Source of the DNA: Chitinophaga qingshengii
GTDB taxonomy: Bacteria; Bacteroidota; Bacteroidia; Chitinophagales; Chitinophagaceae
NCBI RefSeq assembly: GCF_014529935.1
Contig: NZ_JACVFC010000001.1
Span: 3,100,001 to 3,164,000 of the forward strand
Reading direction: 5' to 3'
Length of the DNA stretch: 64,000 bases
Part shown: one piece after another, positions 36,701-45,396 of the stretch
Position numbering within the stretch: position 1 is the stretch's first letter
How the letters are laid out: each line of letters starts with the position of its first letter
Translations under genes and position numbers: made by a program
The notes under the pieces: generated by a model
Told to the model about the DNA's origin: nothing
Seen by the model: only the letters and a program-made list of their open reading frames with translations
Databases searched by the model: none

Positions 36701-37531
36701 AAATCCCACGGGATAGAATTTACCATCGGTGGTAAACTGGTGAAAACCAAATCCTTCTCCTGGGGGTCCAACCTGACTTTCGGCTACAATAAAAATGAAA
36801 TCACCAACCTGAAAAGCAAACCCCGTATTTATGACCTGATCGTGCCCGAAGGTGGCGCTTCTGAAGGCCATGCGGTACGTGGTTTATATTCCATCAACTT
36901 CCAGGGCCTGGACGACATCGGCAAACCTACTTTCATCGATGAAAACGGTAACGTAGCCAATGGCGTGTATGTACAAAGCACCAACAAAAGTAACCTGATC
37001 TATGAAGGTTCTGTTGATCCTGTTATCACCGGAGGCTGGAACAACACCTTCAACTACAGGAATTTCACGCTGAATTTCTTTGTCTCCTACCAGGCTGGTA
37101 ATAAAATCAGGTTAAACAACGCATTCGCATTAAACTATTCCGATGCAGACGCGCTGCCAAAAGAATTCCTGGACAGATGGACGCTTCCCCAGGACCAGCA
37201 ACGCACAGATATCCCGGCCATTGCTGACTATCTTACCCGTAACAAAGTAGGCTCCGTTTATCCCTATACCGTTTACAACTATACATCGGGCCGTGTAGCC
37301 GACGGCGGTTTCGTCCGGCTGAAACAGTTATCACTGGCCTATAACCTGCCTTCCAGCGTAGCCAGGCTGATACGCGCTAACAGCGCCGCCGTGAAATTCC
37401 AGGGCAACAATATCTGGCTGATTTATGCCGATGAAAAACTGAAAGGACAAGATCCTGAATTCTTTACCTCCGGCGGCGTAGCCATGCCGGTACCGAAGCA
37501 ATTCACATTTACCTTAAAAGTTGGATTTTAA
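33785..37531 (+). CDS. SusC/RagA-family TonB-linked outer-membrane protein with STN domain
   Basis: 1248 residues. An N-terminal stretch of 52 residues precedes the apparent signal peptide MKLTAMFILVSFLQVSAG (from Met53), so the true start may be 33941. Then comes an STN domain at about 74-148 (LQKVFSAIEKQTGYLVFYKK), a carboxypeptidase-regulatory-like domain at about 169-250 (GRVVDRKGSPLIGVSVQVKG), a plug beginning GEVVVTGYQ, and the barrel ending TFTLKVGF. Together with SusD it forms a TonB-driven pore for large substrates. The STN domain plus the upstream sigma/FecR pair implies transcriptional signalling. Substrate not readable; no polysaccharide-degrading genes are adjacent, so a glycan is not favoured. 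Confidence 0.94.
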   Translation: MQFKQKNANCSWYAMPGNVVPAGLPDEVGAVSVNRQHPVKGIATGLKKLLITMKLTAMFILVSFLQVSAGAKAQLVTFSARKASLQKVFSAIEKQTGYLVFYKKEVLQRAHDVSVNANGVPLHEFMDQVLKDQPIEYELLSSTIILKAKEEPAANTATETTPQQQTQRSGRVVDRKGSPLIGVSVQVKGQQKGVITNQEGRFSINAHNNDILVFNFLGFKPHEVQVGEKAVFNITMEENVAGLGEVVVTGYQNVAKKLFTGAATNVSGSDVKQDGILDVSRMLEGKVAGVSVQNVSGTFGAAPKIRVRGATSISGENKPLWVVDNVVLEDIVNISNDQLSSGDALTLIGSSVAGINADDIESFTILKDAAATAQYGARAMNGVVVITTKKGRSGSTQVNYNGNFSTFLKPDYSTFNIMNSADQMSVYAELYRKGNLTSSIANGNTGGVYAKMYQQLKAYDASTGKFGLQNTPEAREAFLQRYAKANTDWFGLLFRNSFVQEHSLSISSGTDKSRHYFSLGYYNDNGWSIADRVSRYTANLRGTYNLTNRLTADVIVNGSIRQQRAPGTQGRSSNVVEGVYTRDFDINPYSYALNTSRAMTAYDEFGNLEYFNRNYAPFNIINELQNNSINLDMLDTKIQGELGYKISKEFNFRTIGAIRFVKTTRENIITENSNMAAAYRYLPNTTVGNANPFLYNDPDHPELTIKQIPLPQGGFYNRNDDKLTNYYVRNQLDWRHDFGTKHAVSAFVGQEIKYTDRQNSYSNGYGYQYDKGGTPFTDYRMIKMLLEGGYNYFGMNQQYDRYASFFGNASYSYDGKYIFNGTVRYDGSNKMGESRNARWLPTWTMSAAWNIDQEDFMKYRDKISFLKLRASYGLTASIGSATNSSVVYQNGSATRPRLSEVEPKIDIDHLENSELTWEKQYEGNVGIDAGFWGDKLSISVDAYKRNGFDLISSIRTSGIGGESTKQANYADMKSHGIEFTIGGKLVKTKSFSWGSNLTFGYNKNEITNLKSKPRIYDLIVPEGGASEGHAVRGLYSINFQGLDDIGKPTFIDENGNVANGVYVQSTNKSNLIYEGSVDPVITGGWNNTFNYRNFTLNFFVSYQAGNKIRLNNAFALNYSDADALPKEFLDRWTLPQDQQRTDIPAIADYLTRNKVGSVYPYTVYNYTSGRVADGGFVRLKQLSLAYNLPSSVARLIRANSAAVKFQGNNIWLIYADEKLKGQDPEFFTSGGVAMPVPKQFTFTLKVGF

Positions 37532-37542
37532 TTGTGATCATT

Positions 37543-38991
37543 ATGAAAAGAACGTATCTGTATATAGCGGCCGTGGCATTAATAGGCGCCACCGGTTGTA
37601 AAAAATACCTGGAGCAGGCACCCGACCAACGGGCTACCCTGAACACACCGGAGAAGGTTTCCGAATTACTGGTAACTGCCTATCCCGGCGGTAACTACTT
37701 CCTGCTGGCAGAATCCATGTCGGATAACTTTATGGATGTAAGCACTACCGGCGTACAGGACCCCAAAAATGCAGACGCCTATTTTTGGAGAGATGTCACC
37801 TCCACTTCCCAGGATGGCCCCAGTTATTACTGGAATGCCTGCTATAGCGCCATTGCATCGGCCAACCAGGCGCTGAATATCTGTAACAAAGCAGCCAACC
37901 CACAGTTGTATGCCGGCCAGAGAGGAGAAGCACTGGTAGCCAGAGCCTATGCACACTTTATGCTGGTATGCCTGTATGCCAAAGCATATGATCCTGCTAC
38001 CGCCAGCCAGGACATGGGCATCCCGTATGTGTCGGAACCGGAAAAAGTGGTCCTCAAACAATATGACCGGAAAACAGTAGCCTATGTATATGAGATGATC
38101 GAAAAAGACCTGAACGAAGGCATACCGTTACTGAACGACAAATACGCCATCCCGGCCTATCACTTTACCAGAAAAGCGGCCCACGCTTTTGCAGCCCGGT
38201 TCTATCTCTGGAAACGCAACTATGATAAAGTAATAGAAGAAGCTAACCTGGCATTTCCTACCAATGACTTCGCCACTAACGTAAGACCCTGGCTGAATTA
38301 CCAGGCGGCCTCCGTTACCACGAACGACCTGCAGACATTTTATACCAATGCCAATAACCCTGGCAATCTCCTGCTGGCCGAAACGGTATCCAGCTTCGGA
38401 CGTTACTACTACGCCAATCAGTATGCGATGTCACAAGACAGGGTAAACCTGATCCGCAGCCCAATGGGTAGCCGCTGGGATGCGCTGAAGGTGTACAGTA
38501 CCAGCAGCACTTTCTATTTCGTGATGAAATACCTGGCTTACTTCAAACGCAGCAGCATCAACGCCAACACCGGTGTTTACTACACCATGGTACCCCTGCT
38601 GACCACGGAAGAAACGCTGCTCAACAGGGCAGAGGCTTACCTCAGCAAGGAAATGTACGACCAGGCGCTGGTAGACATGAATACCCTCGTGAAAACACGT
38701 ATCGTCAACTATAATGCTACCCACGTTATTTCCGACGCCCGTATCATGAGCTACTATGGCAACAGGGTTACCGACAAGAAAGAAGCCTATCGCCTGGCCT
38801 TACTGGATATTAAACGTGCCGAGTTTGTGAGTGAAGGCATGAGATGGCTGGATATTCTCCGCCTGAAAATGCCGGTAACACACACTACCTCCAAAGGAGA
38901 AGTGTTTGACCTGGCTGCGGATGATAAGCGCAAACTGCTGCAATTGCCGGAAGAAGTATCCTTGTCCGGTGTTCCTCTTAATCCCCGTTAA
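37543..38991 (+). CDS. SusD/RagB-family nutrient-binding lipoprotein
   Basis: 482 residues from the ATG at 37543, 11 bases after susC; a GTG at 37534 gives only three extra residues. Lipoprotein signal ends ALIGATGC (Cys18) followed by KKYLEQAPDQRATLN, the classic SusD start. Tetratricopeptide-like helices follow (GQRGEALVARAYAHFMLVCL), and the C-terminal half has LLTTEETLLNRAEAYLSKEM and VSEGMRWLDILRLK. It caps the SusC pore at the cell surface and binds the ligand. Confidence 0.95.
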   Translation: MKRTYLYIAAVALIGATGCKKYLEQAPDQRATLNTPEKVSELLVTAYPGGNYFLLAESMSDNFMDVSTTGVQDPKNADAYFWRDVTSTSQDGPSYYWNACYSAIASANQALNICNKAANPQLYAGQRGEALVARAYAHFMLVCLYAKAYDPATASQDMGIPYVSEPEKVVLKQYDRKTVAYVYEMIEKDLNEGIPLLNDKYAIPAYHFTRKAAHAFAARFYLWKRNYDKVIEEANLAFPTNDFATNVRPWLNYQAASVTTNDLQTFYTNANNPGNLLLAETVSSFGRYYYANQYAMSQDRVNLIRSPMGSRWDALKVYSTSSTFYFVMKYLAYFKRSSINANTGVYYTMVPLLTTEETLLNRAEAYLSKEMYDQALVDMNTLVKTRIVNYNATHVISDARIMSYYGNRVTDKKEAYRLALLDIKRAEFVSEGMRWLDILRLKMPVTHTTSKGEVFDLAADDKRKLLQLPEEVSLSGVPLNPR

Positions 38992-39002
38992 TCTTCTGTT
39001 CG

Positions 39003-40322
39003 ATGAAAAGAAATTTTTTCCTGATCATAGCTTTAGCGGCAGCCTCCCTGTCCGCCTGTAAAAAGTCAGACAACCTGGACAAGCCCCTGGTAGGCCTTGG
39101 CGGCGACACCTGGGTAAAAACGCCACTGGATAACTGGCTGTTTAAAACATTCACAGAACCTTATAACCTGGAAGTAAAATACCGGTTCGACGGATCTGAA
39201 CTGGACCCGACTAAAACCCTGGTACCACCGGATTCCGCCAAAGTGCGGCCACTGATGGAAACCGTCAACTCCGCCTGGATACAACCTTATATAAAGGAAA
39301 GAGGCGCCGACTTTATTAAAACCTATTCTCCCAAACAGTATATGCTGGTAGGTAGCGTGGAATATAATACAGGCGGTACCGTTAAACTGGGTGAAGCAGA
39401 AGGCGGATACCGGGTTACCCTGTATAATGTCAACAACTTCAACAAAAGTAACCGCGGTAACGTACAACAAGTGCTGAAAACCATTCACCACGAGTTTGCA
39501 CACATCCTGCACCAAACTACGTTGTACCCGAAAGAGTTCCCCTTGCTGACGGGTGGCGGCTATACCGCCGACTGGAACAACCAGCCTATTGCTGATGCGT
39601 ATAAACTGGGCTTTATCAGCCAATACGCCAGGGCCGCTCCGGAAGAAGACTTCGCAGAAATGGTGTCTATCATGCTGACTCTGGGCCGGGGTGGCTATGA
39701 AACCATCCTGAAACAAAGTGGTGTCAATGTGGATATCCTTCGTAAAAAAGAAGCGATTGTAGTATCCTACTTCAGACAAACCTGGGGTATTGACTTCACT
39801 GGTTTGCAAACAAAAGTGCAGCAGGACTTCAACAGCTATTCCAATCCGCCGGTGTATTCCCATATCGGCTTTGGTAAAGCGTTCACCAATATTGTCATCA
39901 ATCCTGCACTGACAGGCGGACAATCAGATGCGTTCAATACTGCCTGGGAAGCAGCTAAAGCAGCAGTCATAGCGTTTACCAATCCGGATGTCGCTACTCT
40001 GGAGAGCCTCAACATTACGTTTAACGCAGCCACTACCATGCAGCTGAAAGCCAATTTCCGTACCGCCAATGGTATACTGACACCTGCAGTTTACAATTAT
40101 AACGTTACAGCTAACAACGCCGCCGAAACGTATACATTTACGCTTGTCAACGGCGATGCATTTGGCGCTTTGTTTGCCCCAATGATGAAACCAATAACCG
40201 ATTTCTTCAGCGGTGTACAGAAACCAAAATACTTCTATGGCGCCGACGCCAAAGTGGAATTCGGAGGTTTTGAGAAAGCCAGCGATGCCACCGCATTTAC
40301 ATTCGGAACTTTAAATCTGTAA
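39003..40322 (+). CDS. Substrate import-associated zinc metallohydrolase lipoprotein
   Basis: 439 residues; lipobox SLSAC (Cys19). The zinc site HEFAHILH at 163-170 (HExxHxxH) lies in KTIHHEFAHILHQTT; a downstream EEDFAEMVSIML supplies a likely further conserved acid. This matches the HExxH lipoproteins known to sit next to SusC/SusD (TIGR04549, Peptidase_Mx1-like). They are presumed to act on the imported ligand, perhaps a peptide, at the surface. Position 11 bases after susD and 9 before the DUF4302 gene gives one operon. Confidence 0.88.
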   Translation: MKRNFFLIIALAAASLSACKKSDNLDKPLVGLGGDTWVKTPLDNWLFKTFTEPYNLEVKYRFDGSELDPTKTLVPPDSAKVRPLMETVNSAWIQPYIKERGADFIKTYSPKQYMLVGSVEYNTGGTVKLGEAEGGYRVTLYNVNNFNKSNRGNVQQVLKTIHHEFAHILHQTTLYPKEFPLLTGGGYTADWNNQPIADAYKLGFISQYARAAPEEDFAEMVSIMLTLGRGGYETILKQSGVNVDILRKKEAIVVSYFRQTWGIDFTGLQTKVQQDFNSYSNPPVYSHIGFGKAFTNIVINPALTGGQSDAFNTAWEAAKAAVIAFTNPDVATLESLNITFNAATTMQLKANFRTANGILTPAVYNYNVTANNAAETYTFTLVNGDAFGALFAPMMKPITDFFSGVQKPKYFYGADAKVEFGGFEKASDATAFTFGTLNL

Positions 40323-40331
40323 TGAACAACC

Positions 40332-41648
40332 ATGAAAAAAATCACGCTATATACCTTGCTCGCCATGGCTTCCATGGCCTGTAACAAGTCTTCCGACCCA
40401 TTTATGGAAGACCCGGATAAAAGGCTGACCCAACGCCTGGAAGAGAATATGCAGTTGCTTACCAGCTCTCAATACGGCTGGAAGGCCACCATCTATCCCA
40501 AAGGCGGAAAGGGCTTCTACTACTACTTTAAGTTCAATAAGGACAATTCTGTAGAAATGGTCAGCGACTTTAACAGCACCACCGCTGTTACGCCCAAAGT
40601 CTCCACCTTCCGGCTCAAAGCCCTGCAATGGCCTACGCTGATATTCGATACCTATAATTACATACACCTGCCCAACGATCCTGTTCCAGGTAACAGTGGG
40701 GGTACTGCCGGCGCCGGCTTACAATCCGATTTCCAGTTCGCCATGGACAAAATGACGGGCGATACCTTTTATATTAAAGGAATAGACCGGCAGAATATGA
40801 TGATGATGGTGAAACTGACTACCGCCGAACAGCAGGATATCCTCGCCGGTAAAATTGCCGACCGTATGGCCGACAACAATACCTATGTAAGTACTGTTGC
40901 GGCGCCTTACATCAAATTCAAGGATGACAAGGCTATTGATGCGGCCATCTCTACTGCTTCCCGGCGCATCCGTTTTACTTATATAGACGATAAAAATGCC
41001 GCCAACAGCAAAGTCAGAGCCTTTGCCTTTTCCCCCAATGGTCTGATCCTGGATTCTGCCTTTGTTTACAATGGCATTTCCATCCGCGAACTGCTGTGGG
41101 ACGCAGCCAACAAGGTGTATTATGTAAAAAGCGGTAATGATACCTATAATCTTCAGGCCGGTACCATGCCGGTTGTGCCGTTAAACCTGTTGTTTGGTCC
41201 CGGTAAAGACTATACGGCCATCGACTATACGCCCGCTGTCCTGAAAGGTACCCTGCAAACGGATTTCAATGCCGTATTCACCCAATGTGCAGCCGGGATC
41301 AAAGCGTTCAATAACACCTATACGCTCAACACGATCCGTATAATGCAGACCGACCAGACCTTTACCCTCCGGTTTGCCTTCTCCAGTCCTACCACCAACT
41401 ACCTGGCGAACATCGTTTATAACGTAACAAAAAATCCGGACGGTTCCCTCAAGCTGATATTTGCATCGGCGGATGGTAATGCCGGAGCGCTGGCAGCGGC
41501 ACTCACCAGTGCCAGGAACTATTTTGAAACCAATACATTCAATCTGTCGTGGGTACCTAATACCATCCAGGGATCAACACTGGTCCTCGGAGGATTGGTA
41601 AAAACCACCAATAATGCCCAGTTCTTCTATGGTACTGTAGGCAACTAA
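40332..41648 (+). CDS. DUF4302 domain lipoprotein
   Basis: 438 residues; lipoprotein signal MKKITLYTLLAMASMAC (Cys17). It opens with DPFMEDPDKRLTQRLEENMQ and SSQYGWKATIYPKGGKGFYY, as DUF4302 proteins do, followed by a long beta-rich region. DUF4302 genes commonly follow SusC/SusD and the HExxH lipoprotein. The biochemical role is unknown; surface ligand binding is likely from context. Last gene of the operon, with a strong terminator 26 bases later. Confidence 0.85.
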   Translation: MKKITLYTLLAMASMACNKSSDPFMEDPDKRLTQRLEENMQLLTSSQYGWKATIYPKGGKGFYYYFKFNKDNSVEMVSDFNSTTAVTPKVSTFRLKALQWPTLIFDTYNYIHLPNDPVPGNSGGTAGAGLQSDFQFAMDKMTGDTFYIKGIDRQNMMMMVKLTTAEQQDILAGKIADRMADNNTYVSTVAAPYIKFKDDKAIDAAISTASRRIRFTYIDDKNAANSKVRAFAFSPNGLILDSAFVYNGISIRELLWDAANKVYYVKSGNDTYNLQAGTMPVVPLNLLFGPGKDYTAIDYTPAVLKGTLQTDFNAVFTQCAAGIKAFNNTYTLNTIRIMQTDQTFTLRFAFSSPTTNYLANIVYNVTKNPDGSLKLIFASADGNAGALAAALTSARNYFETNTFNLSWVPNTIQGSTLVLGGLVKTTNNAQFFYGTVGN

Positions 41649-41674
41649 CAATTACTGTAGCATTCACCAAAAGA

Positions 41675-41706
41675 AAATGCCCTCTCCGGAGGGCATTTCT
41701 TTTTTA
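41675..41706 (+). terminator. Terminator of the SusC/SusD operon
   Basis: 10-base stem AAATGCCCTC (41675-41684) with GAGGGCATTT (41689-41698), tetraloop TCCG, then CTTTTTT. Confidence 0.92.
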
Positions 41707-41773
41707 TATCCATGGCATAAAAAACCATCCCGGTATAAACCAGGACGGTATTTTAATACAGCTTATGAAATCT

Positions 41774-41800
41774 AAAAAATTACTGTGGTCTCACAGTAAT
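41774..41800 (-). terminator. Terminator for the minus-strand 133-aa gene
   Basis: 9-base perfect stem ATTACTGTG (41779-41787) with CACAGTAAT (41792-41800). Read on the minus strand it is followed by a run of T. It lies about 170 bases beyond the stop of the gene at 41970. Confidence 0.75.
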
Positions 41801-41969
41801 ACTGTCCCATACCTGTTTATTGCCAGGCAGGGAATACGGTAAACAACGGGTATCACCGGTTAATATCTTGATGGCGGCGTTAACAACGATGCATATACGA
41901 AAATGGGTATATAGGATAAGGTCATCAGTAACAAGGGATATGGAAAGGCCGGAACAGCAGTGATAAGCG

Positions 41970-42371
41970 CTACATCAGATAGGAAGGGGGTGTGGTTCTG
42001 TTGTTGTTCATCAGCATGTCCAGGGAAATGTCCAGCTGATAATTACGTTCCTCCCTCGGGCCCTGTGGCGCAGAAGATATCTGGAACAGATGCTGGCTTT
42101 TGTTGGTGAAAGGCTTATTATCCTTGTTGCAAAGTTCCAGGCTGAAGTTGAACCGCTCTTCCAGATCTTCCTCAAATTCACGTAAACTGAGCGTTTCATC
42201 GATAGGATATTCTACCAGGTCTTCTTCTTCAAAACCGGCTTCTTTAAGGGTGTCAAAAGCATTGGCCAGAGAGTGACGGACATATACCGCAATATTGCAG
42301 GATAACAAACGCTGCATTTGCATCTGCAAAAGGGATATCGTCATTAATGGGTGTAGTTTAAGTACTTTCAT
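41970..42371 (-). CDS. Hypothetical protein (133 aa)
   Basis: 133 residues from the ATG at 42371; an ATG at residue 10 is also possible. A hydrophobic/Met-rich beginning (MKVLKLHPLMTISLLQMQMQ) is followed by an acidic middle (LKEAGFEEEDLVEYPIDETL and REFEEDLEERFNFSL) and a polar tail. No family is recognised; no cysteine motif or signal peptide stands out. Single gene with its own downstream hairpin. Real-gene status is supported by the terminator and by the lack of any competing frame. Confidence 0.6.
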   Translation of the reverse strand: MKVLKLHPLMTISLLQMQMQRLLSCNIAVYVRHSLANAFDTLKEAGFEEEDLVEYPIDETLSLREFEEDLEERFNFSLELCNKDNKPFTNKSQHLFQISSAPQGPREERNYQLDISLDMLMNNNRTTPPSYLM

Positions 42372-42492
42372 TGCTGTTCAAACTTCATTTACTGCGCTTC
42401 CAAATAGGTTTTCTTGATAGTAATAAGCAAACTTAGAAGTCTACTTTTAATTTAATATTAAGCAGTTGTTATGATTATGTGAAAATCCTATT

Positions 42493-42510
42493 CAAATATA
42501 AAAATATTTG
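42493..42510. repeat. AT-rich inverted repeat near lpxH-like gene
   Basis: CAAATAT (42493-42499) and ATATTTG (42504-42510) around AAAA, followed by AATATTTAAAG. It lies just downstream of the phosphoesterase gene and resembles the other AT-rich intergenic words. Confidence 0.45.
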
Positions 42511-42539
42511 AATATTTAAAGTTTACTATTTTTTGAAAG

Positions 42540-43367
42540 TCAGATATCGGAGTAACGGAAGGTTTTAATATCCCAGTCAGGCGAGGCATCGTCTTCATCT
42601 TCCGGGAGAACGACCTTCGTTTTCGTAACGGGGTGTTGGTAAAGGGTCCATTGTTGCTGGGAATATTCAAGCGCGGTAAGGCTTTCCACCCAGTCACCGG
42701 AGTTCAGGTAAGTCACGGTTTTATCTCCTACCGGCATCTCTTTGATCAGCGGCTGGTGGATATGCCCGCAGCAAACCACATCAAATCCTTTATCGACCGC
42801 TATTTCCGCTACTGTTTGCTCAAAATCGGAGATAAACTTAACGGCTGATTTTACCCCTTGTTTTACTTTTTTGGAGAAAGACATCTTTTCCCGGCCCATG
42901 CTTTCCAGGATATTATTGACTAACCGGTTGATAATAATCAGCAGGTCATATCCCTTCCCGCCCAGTTTAGCCAGCCATTTGGAGTTTTTCATGGTTACGT
43001 CATATACGTCGCCATGAAAGAACCAGTGCCGTTTGCCATCTACATCCAGGATCAGCTTATTATCGATGGTGAAGTTACTGAGTTCGAACCCGGCATATTT
43101 GCGCAGGGCCTCGTCGTGGTTACCTGTCAGATAGTACACTTCCGTGCCTTTGCCGATCATTTTGAGGATTTTCCGGATTACCTTGGTATGGGCCTTGGGG
43201 AAATAACGTTTGCTAAACTGCCAGATATCGATGATGTCTCCGTTAAGCACCATAATGCGGGGATCTATGCTGTCCAGGTATTGGACCAGCTCTTTAGCGT
43301 GGCAGCCGTATATCCCGAGGTGGACGTCGGAGATAACAACTATATCTAATGCGCGTTTGTCGGACAT
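42540..43367 (-). CDS. Metallophosphoesterase, UDP-2,3-diacylglucosamine diphosphatase (LpxH)-like
   Basis: 275 residues of the calcineurin-like family with the metal-site blocks in order: Asp14-x-His16 (ISDVHLG), GDxxD at 43-47 (NGDIIDIW), GNHDE near 82, a histidine in FFHGDVYD and GHIHQP near 199. LpxH-type enzymes cleave UDP-diacylglucosamine to lipid X in lipid A synthesis, in the cytoplasm at the membrane. The length and motifs match proteins annotated this way in Bacteroidota, but other phosphodiesterase activities are possible. Divergent from the DUF47-Pit operon. Confidence 0.82.
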   Translation of the reverse strand: MSDKRALDIVVISDVHLGIYGCHAKELVQYLDSIDPRIMVLNGDIIDIWQFSKRYFPKAHTKVIRKILKMIGKGTEVYYLTGNHDEALRKYAGFELSNFTIDNKLILDVDGKRHWFFHGDVYDVTMKNSKWLAKLGGKGYDLLIIINRLVNNILESMGREKMSFSKKVKQGVKSAVKFISDFEQTVAEIAVDKGFDVVCCGHIHQPLIKEMPVGDKTVTYLNSGDWVESLTALEYSQQQWTLYQHPVTKTKVVLPEDEDDASPDWDIKTFRYSDI

Positions 43368-43516
43368 CTATGTAAAGAATGTGACAGGTTGTAGGTACCT
43401 GTTTATGATTATAATTTCTTATACAAAGGAAAAATTGCTATATTACTTTTATATTAATCCAGTGTTAAGGAATTATTAATTCACGTTTTTTTCTGGCTCC
43501 GATTGATTCTGAAAGC

Positions 43517-43524
43517 TATTTTTG
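43517..43524 (+). promoter_or_regulatory. Putative -7 box (TATTTTTG) for DUF47-pit
   Basis: Exact TAnnTTTG, 25 bases before the ATG at 43549. An in-frame TTG at 43522 falls inside it and is therefore not the start. Confidence 0.6.
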
Positions 43525-43548
43525 CGGCAAATTTTTAAACTCAAACGT

Positions 43549-44199
43549 ATGGGAGGCTTCAATTCCTTTGTTAAACTATTCATGCCGAAAGACCGGGTAT
43601 TTTATTCTTTGTTTGAAGACGTGGCTTCCAACCTTGTGGAAATGGCTCAGGTACTCAACGAACTGGTAGCGACCACTGATCCTGCCGTACGTAAAGACAA
43701 AGTACACCTGATTGAGAGACTGGAGCATAAAAACGACGATTATACCCACCGCATATTCGTAGAGCTGGGCCAGAACTTCATCACTCCCTTTGACCGGGAA
43801 GATATCCACTACCTGGCCGCCACACTGGATGATGTAGCTGACTATATTCATGGTTCCGCCAAAAGGATGGACCTGTACAAAGTGAACACACCCAATGAGA
43901 GCATCCGCAAACTCGCTGAACTGATCCACCTCGGCGTACTGGAACTGCACAAAGCTATCCCTGAACTGCGCAATATGCAGAATATGCGCGTGATCACCGA
44001 TGCCTGCGTAAAAATCAATAGTCTCGAAAACCACGCCGACGATATCTACGACCGTGCTATTGCCGACTTGTTCGACACCGAGCAAAATGCCGCAGAGCTG
44101 ATTAAAATGCGTGAAATATACCAGGCACTGGAAATCGCTACCGACAAATGCGAAGACTGCGCCAACGTTATTGAAACCATTATTATCAAATATTCCTGA
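43549..44199 (+). CDS. DUF47 family (PhoU-like) phosphate transport accessory protein
   Basis: 216 residues from MGGFNSFVKLFMPKD. Entirely helical, with the PhoU-like bundle signatures KVHLIERLEHKNDDYTHRIF, FDREDIHYLAATLDDVADYI and ENHADDIYDRAIADLF. DUF47 proteins are encoded beside Pit transporters and are thought to control them. The upstream TTG was rejected because it is in the promoter. The pit gene starts 42 bases downstream. Confidence 0.9.
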   Translation: MGGFNSFVKLFMPKDRVFYSLFEDVASNLVEMAQVLNELVATTDPAVRKDKVHLIERLEHKNDDYTHRIFVELGQNFITPFDREDIHYLAATLDDVADYIHGSAKRMDLYKVNTPNESIRKLAELIHLGVLELHKAIPELRNMQNMRVITDACVKINSLENHADDIYDRAIADLFDTEQNAAELIKMREIYQALEIATDKCEDCANVIETIIIKYS

Positions 44200-44240
44200 T
44201 AAAGGGTATTTAGCTCAGACCGCATAATCCTCGTGTTACC

Positions 44241-45242
44241 ATGACTTTATTAGTAATAATTGTAATACTGGCTTTCATATTTGACTACATCAATGGTTTC
44301 CATGATGCTGCCAACTCCATCGCCACGATCGTTTCCACCAAGGTACTAACGCCCTTCCAGGCAGTACTTTGGGCCGCAGTATTTAACTTTGCGGCTTTTT
44401 TTATCGCCAAATATGTAATCGGCGAGTTTAAAGTAGCCAATTCTGTAGCCAGCTCTGTATTTGAACAGTTTATCACCCTGAAAGTGATCTTCGCCGGGCT
44501 GGTAGCTGCTATCACCTGGAACCTGTTTACCTGGTGGCTGGGTATCCCTTCCAGCTCCTCCCATACACTGATCGGTGGTTTTATCGGAGCAGCGGTAACC
44601 AGCGCAGGTACCCTCGACGTTATCAACTACCACAAAGTGCTGCCCATCGTGTACTTCATCGTACTGGCGCCACTGATTGGTATGATAGTCGCCTTTATTA
44701 TTACCATCATTATCGTGAATATCTGCCGGAAGGCAAACCCTTTCCGGGCAGAAAACTGGTTCAAACGCTTGCAGCTGGCCTCTTCCGCTGCATTGAGCCT
44801 TGGCCACGGCAGTAACGATGCCCAAAAAGTAATGGGTATCATCGCCGCTGCCATGGTATCTGCCGGTTATATTCCCAATATCAAGGCTATGCCCGACTGG
44901 ATTCCCCTGGCCTGTTTTACCTGTATCGCCCTCGGTACCATGAGCGGCGGCTGGAAAATCGTAAAAACCATGGGTACCCGTATCACTAAAGTAACCCCGC
45001 TGGAAGGTGTGGCTGCTGAAACTTCCGGCGCCATTACCCTGTTCCTCACCGAACACCTGGGTATCCCCGCCAGTACCACCCACGTTATCACCGGTGCTAT
45101 CATGGGTGTGGGTGCTACCAAAAGGTTGTCAGCCGTTCGTTGGGGCGTTACCGTCAGCCTGCTCTGGGCCTGGGTACTCACCATCCCCATCAGCGGTATC
45201 CTGGCGGCAGTGACTTACCTCATTACCAGCATCTTCATTTAA
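44241..45242 (+). CDS. pit: Low-affinity inorganic phosphate transporter (Pit family)
   Basis: 333 residues, about ten hydrophobic helices. The Pit signatures occur twice as expected from the internal duplication: FDYINGFHDAANSIATIVST near the N-terminus, and SLGHGSNDAQKVMGIIAAAM later. Also present are GIPSSSSHTLIGGFIG and GIPASTTHVITGAIMG, each repeat holding the conserved G(I/V)P(S/A)S motif. It carries metal-phosphate with protons across the inner membrane. Operon with the DUF47 gene; terminator at 45272. Confidence 0.94.
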   Translation: MTLLVIIVILAFIFDYINGFHDAANSIATIVSTKVLTPFQAVLWAAVFNFAAFFIAKYVIGEFKVANSVASSVFEQFITLKVIFAGLVAAITWNLFTWWLGIPSSSSHTLIGGFIGAAVTSAGTLDVINYHKVLPIVYFIVLAPLIGMIVAFIITIIIVNICRKANPFRAENWFKRLQLASSAALSLGHGSNDAQKVMGIIAAAMVSAGYIPNIKAMPDWIPLACFTCIALGTMSGGWKIVKTMGTRITKVTPLEGVAAETSGAITLFLTEHLGIPASTTHVITGAIMGVGATKRLSAVRWGVTVSLLWAWVLTIPISGILAAVTYLITSIFI

Positions 45243-45270
45243 ATATTAAAATATTTAAATATTAAAATAC
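45242..45270. repeat. AT-rich palindromic word repeat after pit
   Basis: AAATATTAAAATATTTAAAT followed by ATTAAAATACT: self-complementary words directly after the stop codon, same style as 9886-9925. Confidence 0.45.
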
Positions 45271-45271
45271 T

Positions 45272-45308
45272 AAAAAGCTCTCCGCCACCTGTGGAGAGCT
45301 TTTTTTTA
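45272..45308 (+). terminator. Terminator of DUF47-pit operon
   Basis: AAAAAGCTCTCC (45272-45283) pairs with GGAGAGCTTTTT (45293-45304); the T run continues past the stem. Confidence 0.9.
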
Positions 45309-45340
45309 TATAAAAATGCCGTCATGTGGAATAGAGCAAC

Positions 45341-45348
45341 TATTTTTG
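45341..45348 (+). promoter_or_regulatory. Putative -7 box (TATTTTTG) for rfbA
   Basis: Exact TAnnTTTG, 49 bases before the rfbA ATG, giving a leader of about 42 bases. Confidence 0.6.
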
Positions 45349-45396
45349 TGCGGCTTTACATAGCCCTTAACGTCCAATCAAAAACTTGAATTAAGC

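Larger units (their letters stand above)
41649..41969. other. Gap between convergent units
   Basis: 321 bases. It holds the operon terminator at 41675 and the opposing terminator at 41774; from 41801 to 41969 nothing is recognised. Confidence 0.6.
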
